From a delta proteobacterium NaphS2 (lineage in GTDB: Bacteria > Desulfobacterota > DSM-4660 > Desulfatiglandales > Desulfatiglandaceae): a stretch of 64,000 nucleotides of DNA. Position 1 is the first letter of the stretch. Each line of letters begins with the position of its first letter. Location: NCBI GenBank assembly GCA_000179315.1, contig ADZZ01000613.1, positions 1-64,000 on the forward strand, written 5' to 3'. The translations under genes were made by a program, and so were the position numbers. The notes under the pieces are model-generated. The model was not told the DNA's origin. It ran no database searches and saw only the letters and a program-made list of their open reading frames with translations. This document shows positions 32,749 to 41,797 of this stretch, piece after piece.

Positions 32749-33195
32749 TTGAGAAAGCGCAAAAAATCGAGAGCAGATAGACTTTCCGAAACGGCACGGA
32801 ATTTTGATATCGATATCGTTTACGCTTTTGGAAGCCATGCGCGAGAAGCCCTCAAATGGTTGATGGATGAGCAATTTGGCTTTTCCATTTCGCCTCCATC
32901 GGACCTGGATATCGGTGTCAAACCCACCGGCAACAAAACGCTGTCCGTAAAGGATAAAGTCCGTTTGGCAATGGCACTGGAAGATCTTTTCTGCGTATCC
33001 CGCGTCGATCTTGTAAACCTGAATGAGACAGACCCTTTTGTGACCGCCAACGTTATTCGCGGCGAGCGCCTACACGCTAAGAATGCCGATCCAGCAGACG
33101 AATACGACCTATACGTGCTCAGACGTGCAGGAGATCTGATCCCTTTGGTCCGATGTTCCAAAGATGGCGGACATCATAAAGAAGTGGATCAATGA
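32749..33195 (+). CDS. MNT-type nucleotidyltransferase (minimal pol-beta superfamily)
   Basis: A small pol-beta-like domain: the glycine-serine loop is in YAFGSHAREA and the metal-binding pair in SDLDIGV. Proteins of this kind act as AMPylating antitoxins of HEPN ribonucleases (MntA/HepT). A GGAGGGG at 32736-32742 lies 6 nt before a TTG at 32749, while an ATG at 32734 overlaps that site; TTG seems the better start, giving 148 residues. No HEPN/DUF86 gene follows, which makes this an orphan or degraded half of the pair. Confidence 0.78.
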   Translation: MRKRKKSRADRLSETARNFDIDIVYAFGSHAREALKWLMDEQFGFSISPPSDLDIGVKPTGNKTLSVKDKVRLAMALEDLFCVSRVDLVNLNETDPFVTANVIRGERLHAKNADPADEYDLYVLRRAGDLIPLVRCSKDGGHHKEVDQ

Positions 33196-33313
33196 TCATC
33201 AGGAATTCTTCGATGAAACGCTTTAATTTCCGAACAGGAATGGGCAATCCAAAGCCGCTTTCGGGATCAAAAGCTTGATTCCGGATATCAGCATTACACT
33301 GCCCCATTACCAA

Positions 33314-33727
33314 TCACCCAGCCGGAAGCATTTCGAACCCGGCAGTTCGGAAATGATGGTCCGTGGTCAAAGCCTTTTGAATTTGCAGTTCCTTCATGAG
33401 GACAAAACTCGTGCAGTCAGTGAAGGAAAAGGGTTGATCCCTCCACTTGAAAAACCAGCGCAAGGCTCGCTCCCCCCTGTCAGGTGTAACCCATTCCATC
33501 CGGCATCGCGGGCTTTCCCACACCTGATTCCACCACTGTTCAGCGGCCTCAAGACCGAGGCGCACACGGATCAGGGTCAGGGTTTCATCGACCACATAAT
33601 TGGAAAGAATCAGCATCCCACCTGCCTCAAGCCATTGGTCCCGGGTATTGCGGCAGGGTACGTGCATGGGATCCCGGGAATCGGCCATGGACATCCAGCC
33701 GGCCGTATCCACAAACAACCGTTTCAT
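33314..33727 (-). CDS. PIN-domain toxin, VapC-like
   Basis: A 137-residue PIN ribonuclease of type II toxin-antitoxin systems. Acidic residues of the active site are visible: D7 in LFVDTAGW, D/E in NYVVDETLTL, and the late SFTDCTSF and LTTDHHF. Its ATG overlaps the antitoxin stop by 4 bp (ATGA). The target RNA is unknown. Confidence 0.85.
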   Translation of the reverse strand: MKRLFVDTAGWMSMADSRDPMHVPCRNTRDQWLEAGGMLILSNYVVDETLTLIRVRLGLEAAEQWWNQVWESPRCRMEWVTPDRGERALRWFFKWRDQPFSFTDCTSFVLMKELQIQKALTTDHHFRTAGFEMLPAG

Positions 33728-33975
33728 GGTGAACCATACAGCAGGTTATCGTGGGATTCCGAAGTGAGGCCATCGGACGATGCCCCCAGTGCGCCGGCCC
33801 GATACAGGGGGTCTTTTTTCAGCGGCGTAGTCGGATAATCCATTTCATCAATGGGTACGATACGAAAGGCCGGTCGGCTCCTGTAAAGCACAGTGAATTG
33901 TTCTCCTCGACGCACACTCTCCACGATTTTTGGAAGCGTGGCCCTAAGCTCTTTCGTGTTGATGACCGATTCCAT
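33724..33975 (-). CDS. Antitoxin, Phd/YefM family
   Basis: An 83-residue antitoxin with the Phd/YefM N-terminal DNA-binding part INTKELRATLPKIVESVRRGE and the typical RSRPAFRIVPID strand; the C-terminal part should wrap the toxin. GGAGG 6 nt before the ATG at 33975 fixes the start and rejects the longer frame to 34020. It should repress its own operon. Confidence 0.85.
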   Translation of the reverse strand: MESVINTKELRATLPKIVESVRRGEQFTVLYRSRPAFRIVPIDEMDYPTTPLKKDPLYRAGALGASSDGLTSESHDNLLYGSP

Positions 33976-34260
33976 TGGATACCTCCGGATAAAGTGCGAG
34001 ACCATTCTTAATAATTCCAAAGTTCATCTTGAGTTTACCTTTTCAAAAATTCCATGTCAAGATCTGAAATCATATTAATCTCAAAACGAAAATCGCTGGT
34101 TGACAAGTGGTTTCATTTTAAAGGGAAAATCGGAATCACCGATGTTTTTGAAACTAACAAAAAATTCATATATTCCTAACCACTCTACAATCCGGAGCCC
34201 CTAGAATCCGCCAAAAATTTTCAAGTTCGTAACGGTGTACTCATTCTAGGGAGCTTCTCT

Positions 34261-35649
34261 ATGAACCCAACTGTACTTTTCATTGTCATTCTAATCCTTT
34301 CCGTAGCGGGCTATTTCCTCGGCCGCCGTAAGGCGCTACTGGTGGGAAAAAGGGCGCAGGGCGTTCGAAACATGCATTCCAAACCGGTCTATTACGGTGC
34401 ACTGACAGGATTGTGGTGCGGCATTCCCGCACTCATCATCATGGCTATCTGGCTGTCGGTGGGGCCCAATGTGGTGATGGATCTGGTGGTGGAAAGCCTA
34501 CCCCCTGAAATCCGGGACCTTCCGCAAGACCGGCTGAATCTGGTGGTCAACGATATTCATAATCTGGTGAGCGGTAATATCATATCGGGTGAAAAAAGCC
34601 CGGCGCTCATTGCGGCCGCGGATCACTACCAGCGACTCACCTCCATCGGACACGGTGCCCTGACGTTGGCGGCCTTGGCCGCCAGCATTCTGGCCATGCT
34701 TCTGGTGCAACGCAAAATATCACCCCGGTTGCGGGCGAGAAACCAGGTGGAGCGGCTGATTCAATGGTTTCTGATCGGGTGTTCCTCCATTGCCATATTT
34801 ACCACCATCGGTATCGTTCTTTCGGTGCTTTTCGAGGCCATCCGCTTTTTTCGCATCATTCCCATCACCGATTTTTTGTTCGGTTTGGATTGGAGCCCCC
34901 AGATGGCCATTCGGGCGGACCAAGTGGGATCATCGGGCGCATTCGGCGCCATTCCGGTTTTTCTGGGAACGGCGGTGATTTCCGCCATTGCCCTGGTGGT
35001 TGCGGTACCCATCGGCCTCATGAGCGCCATTTATCTTTCCGAGTATGCGGGCAAAAAGTTCCGCGCTTTTGCGAAACCCATTCTTGAAATTCTGGCAGGT
35101 GTGCCCACGGTGGTCTACGGTTTTTTTGCGGCCCTCACCGTGGCGCCCATCATCCGCGGGTTCGGCGGTTCCATGGGTCTGGATGTTTCTTCGGAAAGCG
35201 CTCTGGCGGCAGGCCTTGTCATGGGGGTCATGATTATCCCATTTGTTTCTTCCCTGTCGGACGATGTCATCAATGCCGTTCCGCAGTCTTTGAGGGACGG
35301 GGCCTACGGCCTGGGGGCAACGCACTCGGAAACCATTAAAAAGGTGGTGCTTCCGGCGGCATTGCCGGGCATTGTGGGCGGGGTGCTGCTGGCGGCCTCC
35401 CGCGCCATCGGAGAGACCATGATTGTGGTCATGGCGGCAGGCCTTGCCGCCAATCTCACGGTAAATCCGCTTCAGGCGGTGACCACCGTGACGGTACAGA
35501 TCGTGACCCTTCTGGTGGGGGACCAGGAGTTTGACAGTCCCAAGACGCTGGCGGCTTTTGCCCTGGGATTGGTGCTCTTTCTGATCACCCTGGTGTTGAA
35601 CGTCATTGCGCTGTATGTGGTGCGTAAGTATCGGGAACAATACGAATAA
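34261..35649 (+). CDS. pstC: Phosphate ABC transporter permease PstC
   Basis: Inner-membrane permease of the high-affinity phosphate importer. 462 residues, the long form with an extra N-terminal membrane and periplasmic section (about residues 1-155) before the classic permease core. The core has PIGLMSAIYLSEYAGKKFRAF and the EAA-type loop LRDGAYGLGATHSETIKKVVLPAALPGI that contacts PstB. It is the first gene of the pst run; I found no clear Pho box in the 240 bp upstream. Confidence 0.95.
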   Translation: MNPTVLFIVILILSVAGYFLGRRKALLVGKRAQGVRNMHSKPVYYGALTGLWCGIPALIIMAIWLSVGPNVVMDLVVESLPPEIRDLPQDRLNLVVNDIHNLVSGNIISGEKSPALIAAADHYQRLTSIGHGALTLAALAASILAMLLVQRKISPRLRARNQVERLIQWFLIGCSSIAIFTTIGIVLSVLFEAIRFFRIIPITDFLFGLDWSPQMAIRADQVGSSGAFGAIPVFLGTAVISAIALVVAVPIGLMSAIYLSEYAGKKFRAFAKPILEILAGVPTVVYGFFAALTVAPIIRGFGGSMGLDVSSESALAAGLVMGVMIIPFVSSLSDDVINAVPQSLRDGAYGLGATHSETIKKVVLPAALPGIVGGVLLAASRAIGETMIVVMAAGLAANLTVNPLQAVTTVTVQIVTLLVGDQEFDSPKTLAAFALGLVLFLITLVLNVIALYVVRKYREQYE

Positions 35650-35669
35650 GGAGCGTTGCAGGTGTATTC

Positions 35670-36938
35670 ATGGAAAAAAACCAAAGAACCATCGATATTG
35701 TCAAAAGGGGCTTGAACAAACGCTACCGATCGGAAAAGCGCTTTAAGATCTATGGGTTGAGTGCGATCCTGGTCAGCATTATCTTTCTGGCGCTGCTTTT
35801 CATCAGCATTATCGGGACGGGCTATTCCGCATTTTTCAGAACGGTGGTCAAATTGGATATCACCTTCGACCCTGAAAGCATTTCAAAGGAGACCCTTTCA
35901 ACAGCGAACTACAGCGGCCTGGTCAAGAAATCGCTCCGTGGGCTTTTTCCTAATGTGGAGGACCGTCGGGAGAAACGGCAGTTGTATGGATTGGTGAGTT
36001 CAGGCGCCGCCTTCCAGCTTCGCCGGCTGGCCATGGCGGATCCCGGCGTCATCGGAAAAACCGTTTCCGTCTGGGTGCCGGCCAACGATGATGTGGACAT
36101 GCTCATGAAAGGGCAGATGGAGCGGAATGTTCCTCAATCGGAGCGACGGCTGACGGACAAGCAACTGACCTGGATTGACAAGTTGTCCGGTGAGGACCGG
36201 CTGGAAAAAAGGTTCAACACCGCATTTTTTACCGGTGGTGATTCCCGGGAACCGGAGCTGGCGGGTATCTGGGGGGCGGTCATGGGATCCTTTTACACCC
36301 TTGTGGTGACCCTTTTGCTCTCTTTTCCCATCGGTGTTTCCGCTGCCGTGTACCTGGAGGAATTCGCGCCCAAGAACAAATGGACCGATTTGATCGAGGT
36401 AAATATTAATAACCTGGCGGCGGTCCCCTCCATCGTCTTCGGTCTTTTGGGGCTGGCCGTTTTTCTCAATTTTTTCGGCCTTCCCCGCTCCACCCCTCTG
36501 GTGGGCGGCCTAGTGCTGACCCTTATGACGCTTCCCACCATTATTATTGCCAGCCGCGCATCGCTCAAGTCCGTGCCGCCGTCCATTCGGGACGCGGCCC
36601 TGGGGATCGGGGCCTCCAAAACCCAGATGGTGTCGCACCATGTGCTCCCTCTGGCCATGCCCGGCATGATGACGGGCACCATTATCGGAATGGCCCAGGC
36701 ACTGGGGGAGACGGCGCCGCTTTTGATGATCGGCATGGTGGCGTTCATCGTGGACGTTCCCCACGGATTTACGGATCCGGCAACGGTGCTGCCCGTTCAG
36801 ATCTACTTATGGGCCGACAGCCCCGAGCGCGCTTTTACCGCTCTCACGTCCGCCGCCATCATGGTTTTGCTGGCGTTTTTGATCTTCATGAACAGCGCGG
36901 CTGTCCTGTTGCGAAAGAAATTCGAACGCAGATGGTGA
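35670..36938 (+). CDS. pstA: Phosphate ABC transporter permease PstA
   Basis: Second permease of the Pst channel. 422 residues, again a long form: a membrane segment at about residues 28-50, an approximately 130-residue periplasmic insert, then the core with SFPIGVSAAVYLEEFAPKN and the coupling loop IRDAALGIGASKTQMVSHHVLPLAMPG. A 12-bp hairpin follows it before pstS. Confidence 0.95.
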   Translation: MEKNQRTIDIVKRGLNKRYRSEKRFKIYGLSAILVSIIFLALLFISIIGTGYSAFFRTVVKLDITFDPESISKETLSTANYSGLVKKSLRGLFPNVEDRREKRQLYGLVSSGAAFQLRRLAMADPGVIGKTVSVWVPANDDVDMLMKGQMERNVPQSERRLTDKQLTWIDKLSGEDRLEKRFNTAFFTGGDSREPELAGIWGAVMGSFYTLVVTLLLSFPIGVSAAVYLEEFAPKNKWTDLIEVNINNLAAVPSIVFGLLGLAVFLNFFGLPRSTPLVGGLVLTLMTLPTIIIASRASLKSVPPSIRDAALGIGASKTQMVSHHVLPLAMPGMMTGTIIGMAQALGETAPLLMIGMVAFIVDVPHGFTDPATVLPVQIYLWADSPERAFTALTSAAIMVLLAFLIFMNSAAVLLRKKFERRW

Positions 36939-36941
36939 TCC

Positions 36942-36986
36942 CAGTGTTCAAAAAAATGGCTGATTGAGAAGTCATTTTGAACACTG
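36942..36986 (+). terminator. Strong hairpin between pstA and pstS
   Basis: CAGTGTTCAAAA (36942-36953) pairs perfectly with TTTTGAACACTG (36975-36986). No long T-run follows, so it may be a partial terminator or an mRNA-stabilising element that lets pstS be expressed at a level different from the permeases. Confidence 0.55.
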
Positions 36987-37082
36987 TTTCCATATAGCGC
37001 AGTTTGGCGGCCGCCGGCATCTGCCTGCGGCTAAATCAAAACATGGGCGAAACATTCATCGCCCGTAGAAGGAGGAAGAAAG

Positions 37083-38132
37083 ATGAAACGGATTTGTGTA
37101 TTGGCTTTAATGGTTGCATTTGTTCTAAGCGCGGGTGTCGCAGTGGCCCGTGACACCGTGGCCATCGTGGGTTCTTCCACGGTTTATCCCTTTGCCACGG
37201 TTGTGGCGGAGCAATTCGGGAAAACGAGTAAATTCAACACGCCCAAGATTGAATCCACCGGTTCCGGCGGCGGGCTCAAGCTTTTCTGTGCCGGCGTGGG
37301 TGTGGAACACCCGGACATCACCAATGCGTCACGCCGCATCAAAGTGAGTGAGTGTGTCATGTGCGAGAAAAACGGCGTAAAAGATGTCATTGAAGTGAAG
37401 ATCGGTTACGACGGTATCGTTCTGGCCAACTCCAAAAAGACGGCGCCCTTCAAATTGACACAGAGAGACATCTTCCTGGCCCTGGCCAAGGACGTGCCCG
37501 ATCCCAGTGGGGCTGAAAAGCTCGTTTTAAACCCCAATAAAACCTGGAAAGACGTGAATCCCGAACTTCCCGCCATCAAGATCGAAGTTCTGGGACCGCC
37601 TCCCACCTCCGGAACCCGGGATGCCTTCGTGGAACTGGGTATGGAGCCCGGCGGTAAAAGTTTCAAATGGATCAAGGCCATGAAGAGGAAGGACAAAAAG
37701 CAGTATAAAGCCATCTGCCATACCATTCGGGAAGACGGCGCCTATGTGGAAGCCGGTGAAAACGACAACCTCATTGTGCAGAAGTTGAATGCCAATCCGG
37801 ATGCTTTGGGTATTTTTGGCTTCAGCTTTCTGGATCAGAACACCGACAAGATTCAGGGGTCCTTCATCGACAACGTGCCGCCCACCTTTGACAGCATTGC
37901 CGACGGGAGCTATCCTCTTTCCCGGCCTCTTTTTTTCTACGTGAAAAAGGCCCACATTCAGGTAATTCCCGGTACCAAGGAGTATCTGGAGGAGTTTACC
38001 AGCGAAAAGGCCTGGGGACCGGACGGTTATCTGGCAGACAAGGGAATGATCCCCATGCCGGAAGAGGAACGTGAATATTACAGGAAGGTCGTCCAGAGTT
38101 TGACAACCATTTCCTGTGATGATTTGAAATAG
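37083..38132 (+). CDS. pstS: Periplasmic phosphate-binding protein PstS
   Basis: 349 residues with a signal peptide (KRICVLALMVAFVLSAGVAVA) and a PBP-like domain starting VAIVGSSTVYPFATVVAEQF; phosphate-site loops include STGSGGGLKLF and GTRDAFVELG. AGGAGG lies 8 bp before the ATG. The resemblance is to the alphaproteobacterial-type PstS with the ASRRIKxSE motif. Here it follows the permeases instead of leading the operon. Confidence 0.95.
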   Translation: MKRICVLALMVAFVLSAGVAVARDTVAIVGSSTVYPFATVVAEQFGKTSKFNTPKIESTGSGGGLKLFCAGVGVEHPDITNASRRIKVSECVMCEKNGVKDVIEVKIGYDGIVLANSKKTAPFKLTQRDIFLALAKDVPDPSGAEKLVLNPNKTWKDVNPELPAIKIEVLGPPPTSGTRDAFVELGMEPGGKSFKWIKAMKRKDKKQYKAICHTIREDGAYVEAGENDNLIVQKLNANPDALGIFGFSFLDQNTDKIQGSFIDNVPPTFDSIADGSYPLSRPLFFYVKKAHIQVIPGTKEYLEEFTSEKAWGPDGYLADKGMIPMPEEEREYYRKVVQSLTTISCDDLK

Positions 38133-38157
38133 TTGGCGAGAGAAGCAATTGACCTTT

Positions 38158-38197
38158 GGCTGTTAGCACCTGGTCTAGTGGTTGCCGGGCTAACAGC
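38158..38197 (+). repeat. Hairpin and degenerate repeats between pstS and pstB
   Basis: GCTGTTAGC (38159-38167) pairs with GCTAACAGC (38189-38197), followed by the similar units GCTAACGGCTGAATGCTGACAGCT. This may be a transcription attenuator or a dispersed intergenic repeat. Confidence 0.5.
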
Positions 38198-38239
38198 TAA
38201 CGGCTGAATGCTGACAGCTCATTTTAGGAGGAATATCTT

Positions 38240-39109
38240 TTGGCCCCCACGAAAGAAGTAGATGCAAGCGGAGGCAGCGATAAGCCTGAAAAAAGCGGCC
38301 GGCGCCTGGTGAGCCGGGAAGACCGATCCACGGTGGGAGAAGCGGTGGTCGACGACCCGCGAATGGTTTGCCGCAATGTCAACGTCTATTATGGCGAAAA
38401 ACATGCCATTCATGATGTTTCCCTGGACATCGGGCGCAACGAGGTCATCGCCATGATCGGGCCGTCCGGTTGCGGAAAGTCAACCTTTTTAAGATGTCTG
38501 AACCGCATGAACGACACCATCGAAATATGCCGGATAACGGGCGAGATTCTGCTGGATGATCAAAATGTCTATGAACCCAAGGTGGATGTGGTGCAACTCA
38601 GGGCCCAGGTGGGGATGGTCTTTCAGAAACCGAACCCCTTTCCCAAATCGATTTTCGATAACATCGCTTACGGGCCTCGGATTCACGGCCTTGTGCAATC
38701 AAAAAGCGAGACCGATGAACTGGTGGAAGAATCCCTTCGAAAAGCGGGTTTGTGGGAAGAAGTGAAAGATCGGCTGGATCAGCCGGGAACGGGGTTGTCC
38801 GGCGGCCAGCAACAGCGTCTCTGTATCGCCAGAACCATTGCGGTCAGCCCGGAAGTGATTCTCATGGATGAACCCTGTTCGGCCCTGGATCCCATTGCCA
38901 CCGCCATCATTGAAGATCTGATTGACGAACTGCGGTCCCACTTTTCCATTGCCATCGTCACCCATTCCATGCAGCAGGCTTCGCGCGTATCTCAGCGGAC
39001 GGCCTATTTTCATCTGGGGGATCTCATTGAAATCGGACCCACTGAACAGATCTTCACCAATCCCCTGCATCAACTTACGGAAGATTACATCACCGGCCGG
39101 TTCGGTTGA
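38240..39109 (+). CDS. pstB: Phosphate ABC transporter ATPase PstB
   Basis: Energises the Pst channel. Walker [10 protein letters not shown], signature [13 protein letters not shown], Walker [16 protein letters not shown] and the switch His in VTHSMQQA are all present. The start is TTG at 38240 with AGGAGG 7 nt upstream, which adds an unusual 40-residue hydrophilic N-terminal extension before the ATPase core ([16 protein letters not shown]). Confidence 0.96.
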   Translation: MAPTKEVDASGGSDKPEKSGRRLVSREDRSTVGEAVVDDPRMVCRNVNVYYGEKHAIHDVSLDIGRNEVIAMIGPSGCGKSTFLRCLNRMNDTIEICRITGEILLDDQNVYEPKVDVVQLRAQVGMVFQKPNPFPKSIFDNIAYGPRIHGLVQSKSETDELVEESLRKAGLWEEVKDRLDQPGTGLSGGQQQRLCIARTIAVSPEVILMDEPCSALDPIATAIIEDLIDELRSHFSIAIVTHSMQQASRVSQRTAYFHLGDLIEIGPTEQIFTNPLHQLTEDYITGRFG

Positions 39110-39147
39110 TGATGCCATAATGGATTATATGAGGAAAGGAACGATTC

Positions 39148-39813
39148 ATGAACAGCAGACATATCGTGCGATCCTATGACGAGGAACTCCAGTTGCTGAA
39201 GTCCCAGGTTTTGCAGATGGGAAGAATGGCACTCCGGCAGTTGACCCGTGCACTGGAGACGGTCATATCACGGGACAGTTCGCAAGCGGAAGCGATCATG
39301 GCCGACGATGCCCCCATTGACGCACTGCAAAAAGAGATTGACCGGTTGACCCTTGCCATGCTCGCCAGAAGACAGCCCCTGGCATTGGATCTTCGCAATA
39401 TCGTTTCGGGTATCAGAATGGCCTCCGATCTGGAACGGATCGCCGACTACTCGGCCAATATTGCGCGCCACTCCATGGACCTCAACAGTGCGGACGTTCA
39501 AAAACCCGTGGAAGGCATCATCAAAATGACTGAAAAGGCCAAAACCATGCTCTCCAGCGTCATGACCGCATATCAAAACGGTGACCCTGATCTGGCCCGA
39601 AAGGTTTGGCACGATGATGACGCCATCGATCAGGCCTACGCCCGGCTTTTGAAGGATCTTAGAGAGTTCATGACCGGAGAGGCAGAGCATGCAAAACCCT
39701 TTACGGCGCTCATGTTCGTTGCCCGATGCTGTGAGCGGATCGGTGATCATATTCAGAACCTGGCCGAAAACGTCCATTTCATCATCACTGCACATATGTA
39801 CCACGGAAAATGA
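39148..39813 (+). CDS. phoU: Phosphate signalling/uptake regulator PhoU
   Basis: 221-residue all-helical protein made of two PhoU three-helix bundles, with metal-binding acidic clusters (for example DAPIDALQKEIDRL and DLERIADYSANIARH, and again RCCERIGDHIQNLAENVHF). It connects the Pst transporter to PhoR/PhoB signalling and limits uptake. It lies 38 bp after pstB. Confidence 0.95.
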   Translation: MNSRHIVRSYDEELQLLKSQVLQMGRMALRQLTRALETVISRDSSQAEAIMADDAPIDALQKEIDRLTLAMLARRQPLALDLRNIVSGIRMASDLERIADYSANIARHSMDLNSADVQKPVEGIIKMTEKAKTMLSSVMTAYQNGDPDLARKVWHDDDAIDQAYARLLKDLREFMTGEAEHAKPFTALMFVARCCERIGDHIQNLAENVHFIITAHMYHGK

Positions 39814-39856
39814 AAAGCAGGTAAAGAACGCCATGTGGTAAGAGCGGGGATATATC

Positions 39857-40885
39857 ATGCGCCATCTCATGCGAAATTTGATCATTGCCGGAGCCGTTTT
39901 TGTATTATGCATCGGTTCAGCCCATGCTCGGGATCAAATCCGAATCGTCGGATCCAATTCGGTACTGCCCTTTATGCAAATTATTGCGGAGAACTTTTCC
40001 CATCACTGGGATTTTCCACCCCCTTCCATCGAAGACACGGGTACGGGGAGAGGTTTTCGGCTTTTCGGGTCGGGGGTTTCCTTTCAGTTCCCCGACATTG
40101 TGGCCACCCCCAGGCCCATGACCGAAAGCGAATGGGCCTTCTGCGAAAAACACGGTGTGGATGCGGTCACCGAAATCGTCATCGGCCTTGATGCCGTTGT
40201 GCTGACGAATCCCAAAGCATCGCCACAACATAATTTTACTATTTCCCAGCTCTTTAATGCCATGGCTGAAAAAGTTCAAAAAGAGGGCCGGGTTGTCTCC
40301 AACCCATACGCACGGTGGAACCGGATCGACAAAGAACTTCCGGATATGCCCATAGAAATCATGCGTCCGCAACCGGGTTCTCCAGTTGAAGATGCGGTGG
40401 TGCAATTGGTGATGATCAAGGGCTGCGAATCGTTCCCCGCCATTTTGCTGCTGGATGAGCAGGAAAGTTTTCGTGTATGTCGAATGTTCAGGCCCTATTC
40501 CAAAAATTTCGTAAAAGCCCTGAAGCACACCTCTCAGATGCTCCACTGGCTCTCACAAAACCCCAACGCCTTTATTTTTCTGCCCTATGCGGTCTACCGG
40601 GACTACACGGATCGCCTCATGGCCAATGCCGTTAACGGTGTGCCCGCAACCCTCGAATCCATTTCCACCCGGGCCTATCCCCTTTCAAGACCCATCTACT
40701 TATACGTGAAGATTCCTCATGTGGAAGCTGTTCCGGGCCTTCAGAAATTCCTTTATGAGACCACCAGCGAGCGCGCCATCGGTCCTGACGGGTATCTTGT
40801 GGATAAGGGATTTGTCCCCCTGGACGATCGGGGAAGAAACCAAGCCAGGGATGGTGCACTGAGCCTGACGCCCATCAGCCGCTGA
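39857..40885 (+). CDS. Second PstS-like phosphate-binding protein
   Basis: 342 residues with a signal peptide (IIAGAVFVLCIGSAHA) and the PBP-like fold: IRIVGSNSVLPFMQIIAENF, EDTGTGRGFRLFGSG, VVLTNPKASP and late YPLSRPIYLYVKIPHV. It is clearly related to the pstS gene of the same operon but diverged: the ligand loop GTRDAF is replaced by QPGSPVEDAV. It could be a phosphate protein with different affinity, a phosphonate/phosphite-like binder, or a sensor. Its end overlaps the convergent hydrolase remnant by 11 bp. Confidence 0.85.
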   Translation: MRHLMRNLIIAGAVFVLCIGSAHARDQIRIVGSNSVLPFMQIIAENFSHHWDFPPPSIEDTGTGRGFRLFGSGVSFQFPDIVATPRPMTESEWAFCEKHGVDAVTEIVIGLDAVVLTNPKASPQHNFTISQLFNAMAEKVQKEGRVVSNPYARWNRIDKELPDMPIEIMRPQPGSPVEDAVVQLVMIKGCESFPAILLLDEQESFRVCRMFRPYSKNFVKALKHTSQMLHWLSQNPNAFIFLPYAVYRDYTDRLMANAVNGVPATLESISTRAYPLSRPIYLYVKIPHVEAVPGLQKFLYETTSERAIGPDGYLVDKGFVPLDDRGRNQARDGALSLTPISR

Positions 40886-41431
40886 TACGTTGAAGCCAAT
40901 CTTCAATGACCGGACGCACTTCCGGCCCCACCACCACACCCATGTGGGTTACATCTTTGAGAAGTGTCACTTGAGCTTTTGCAAAGGGTGTGATGGCCGG
41001 TTCAAATCGGTCCGGGAGAAAGGCTTCATCGGCCTGGCCCACCACAACCAGAAGAGGCTGGAAGATTTTGGCAAGGTCTTTTTTGTAATTGGACGGCGCG
41101 TAAGATGTGTTCAGCCGATAGGAATAGGTGAGGGTTTCGCTTCCGTCACGGACTTCCTTCGGCATATTGAAATCAATGACCGGCAGATGATTGAGACCGC
41201 GAATACCCACGTTGTTGAGCAGGGTCAGACCGATGATGCGGCCCGTATAGGGGTTGGCCCAGCCGCCTGAATTGGTGCGCATGGTGGGCGCATTATATTT
41301 GAGAAAGGGGGAGAGCAGCAGATAAGCGTCGACCAGGTGTCGGTATTTACTGCCCGAAAAGCGCACGGCCAACCCGCCGCCGGATGAATGCCCTCCCAGG
41401 ATGACGGTTTTTTCATGGCCGTCTTTTTGAA
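40875..41431 (-). pseudogene. Alpha/beta-hydrolase, C-terminal half (split by IS)
   Basis: Holds the nucleophile elbow GGHSSGGG and the late catalytic segments LVVVGQADEAFLP (Asp) and DVTHMGVVV (His), about 182 residues. It begins at the 8-bp target duplication (41424-41431) of the inserted element. Joining it to the N-terminal half at 44992-45408 with one copy of the duplication restores an unbroken frame of about 321 codons reading ...AMIQKDGHEKTVIL. The original product was a membrane-anchored serine hydrolase; the intact gene is no longer encoded. Confidence 0.9.
41424..41431 (+). repeat. Target-site duplication, left copy (TTTTTGAA)
   Basis: TTTTTGAA flanks the left inverted end and is identical to 44992-44999. 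Confidence 0.9.
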
Positions 41432-41443
41432 CTAAAGTTTCAC
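41432..41443 (+). repeat. IS left terminal inverted repeat
   Basis: CTAAAGTTTCAC; differs from the inverted right end at one base (A/G at position 3). Confidence 0.85.
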
Positions 41444-41480
41444 CGTTTTTGAACCTTTTCCAATTTTTCCAGCCGGTTCC

Positions 41481-41550
41481 GCGCATTTTTTTTATTATGC
41501 GCAGAGAATTTTGGCACGAAAAATGAAAATTTTTTCAATTTTTATGCCAA
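41481..41550 (+). terminator. Two stem-loops inside the IS left end
   Basis: GCGCAT (41481) pairs with ATGCGC (41497-41502), and TTGGCA (41511) with TGCCAA (41545-41550). Such structures can block transcription entering the element from outside. Confidence 0.45.
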
Positions 41551-41744
41551 TAAATTCAACTAGTTATTTAACTTTTTACCCTTGAAATTCGCTCCATCTC
41601 GTGATAGGATTCGATAACGTCGAGTAGACCGGTTTCTTCAGCAACCTTAACGCAATATGCCTCAGACTACGCCCTCGCCGCACGCGGCTACTACGTATCA
41701 TAAGACCACATGAGATTGGTAGCAGTTGGCCCCGGCCCCTCCCA

Positions 41745-41777
41745 GAACCGTGCTTGCGCTATTTACGCACACGGCTC
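41745..41777 (-). ncRNA. Group II intron domain V
   Basis: GAGCCGTG pairs with CACGGTTC around an AG bulge and a TGCG/CGCA upper stem, the conserved catalytic hairpin. Confidence 0.85.
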
Positions 41778-41797
41778 CTCATGAGTACGCTTCACGA

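Noticed and set aside
34021-34260. Pho box or promoter in front of pstC
   Set aside because: A TTGACA at 34100 has no -10 at proper spacing, and no CTGTCAT-type direct repeats were visible.
41590-41715. Short minus-strand frame (RSLRHIALRLLKKPVYSTL) just beyond the intron 3' end
   Set aside because: Only about 45 codons, no ribosome-binding site, and it spans the uncertain intron/IS border; kept as structural DNA.
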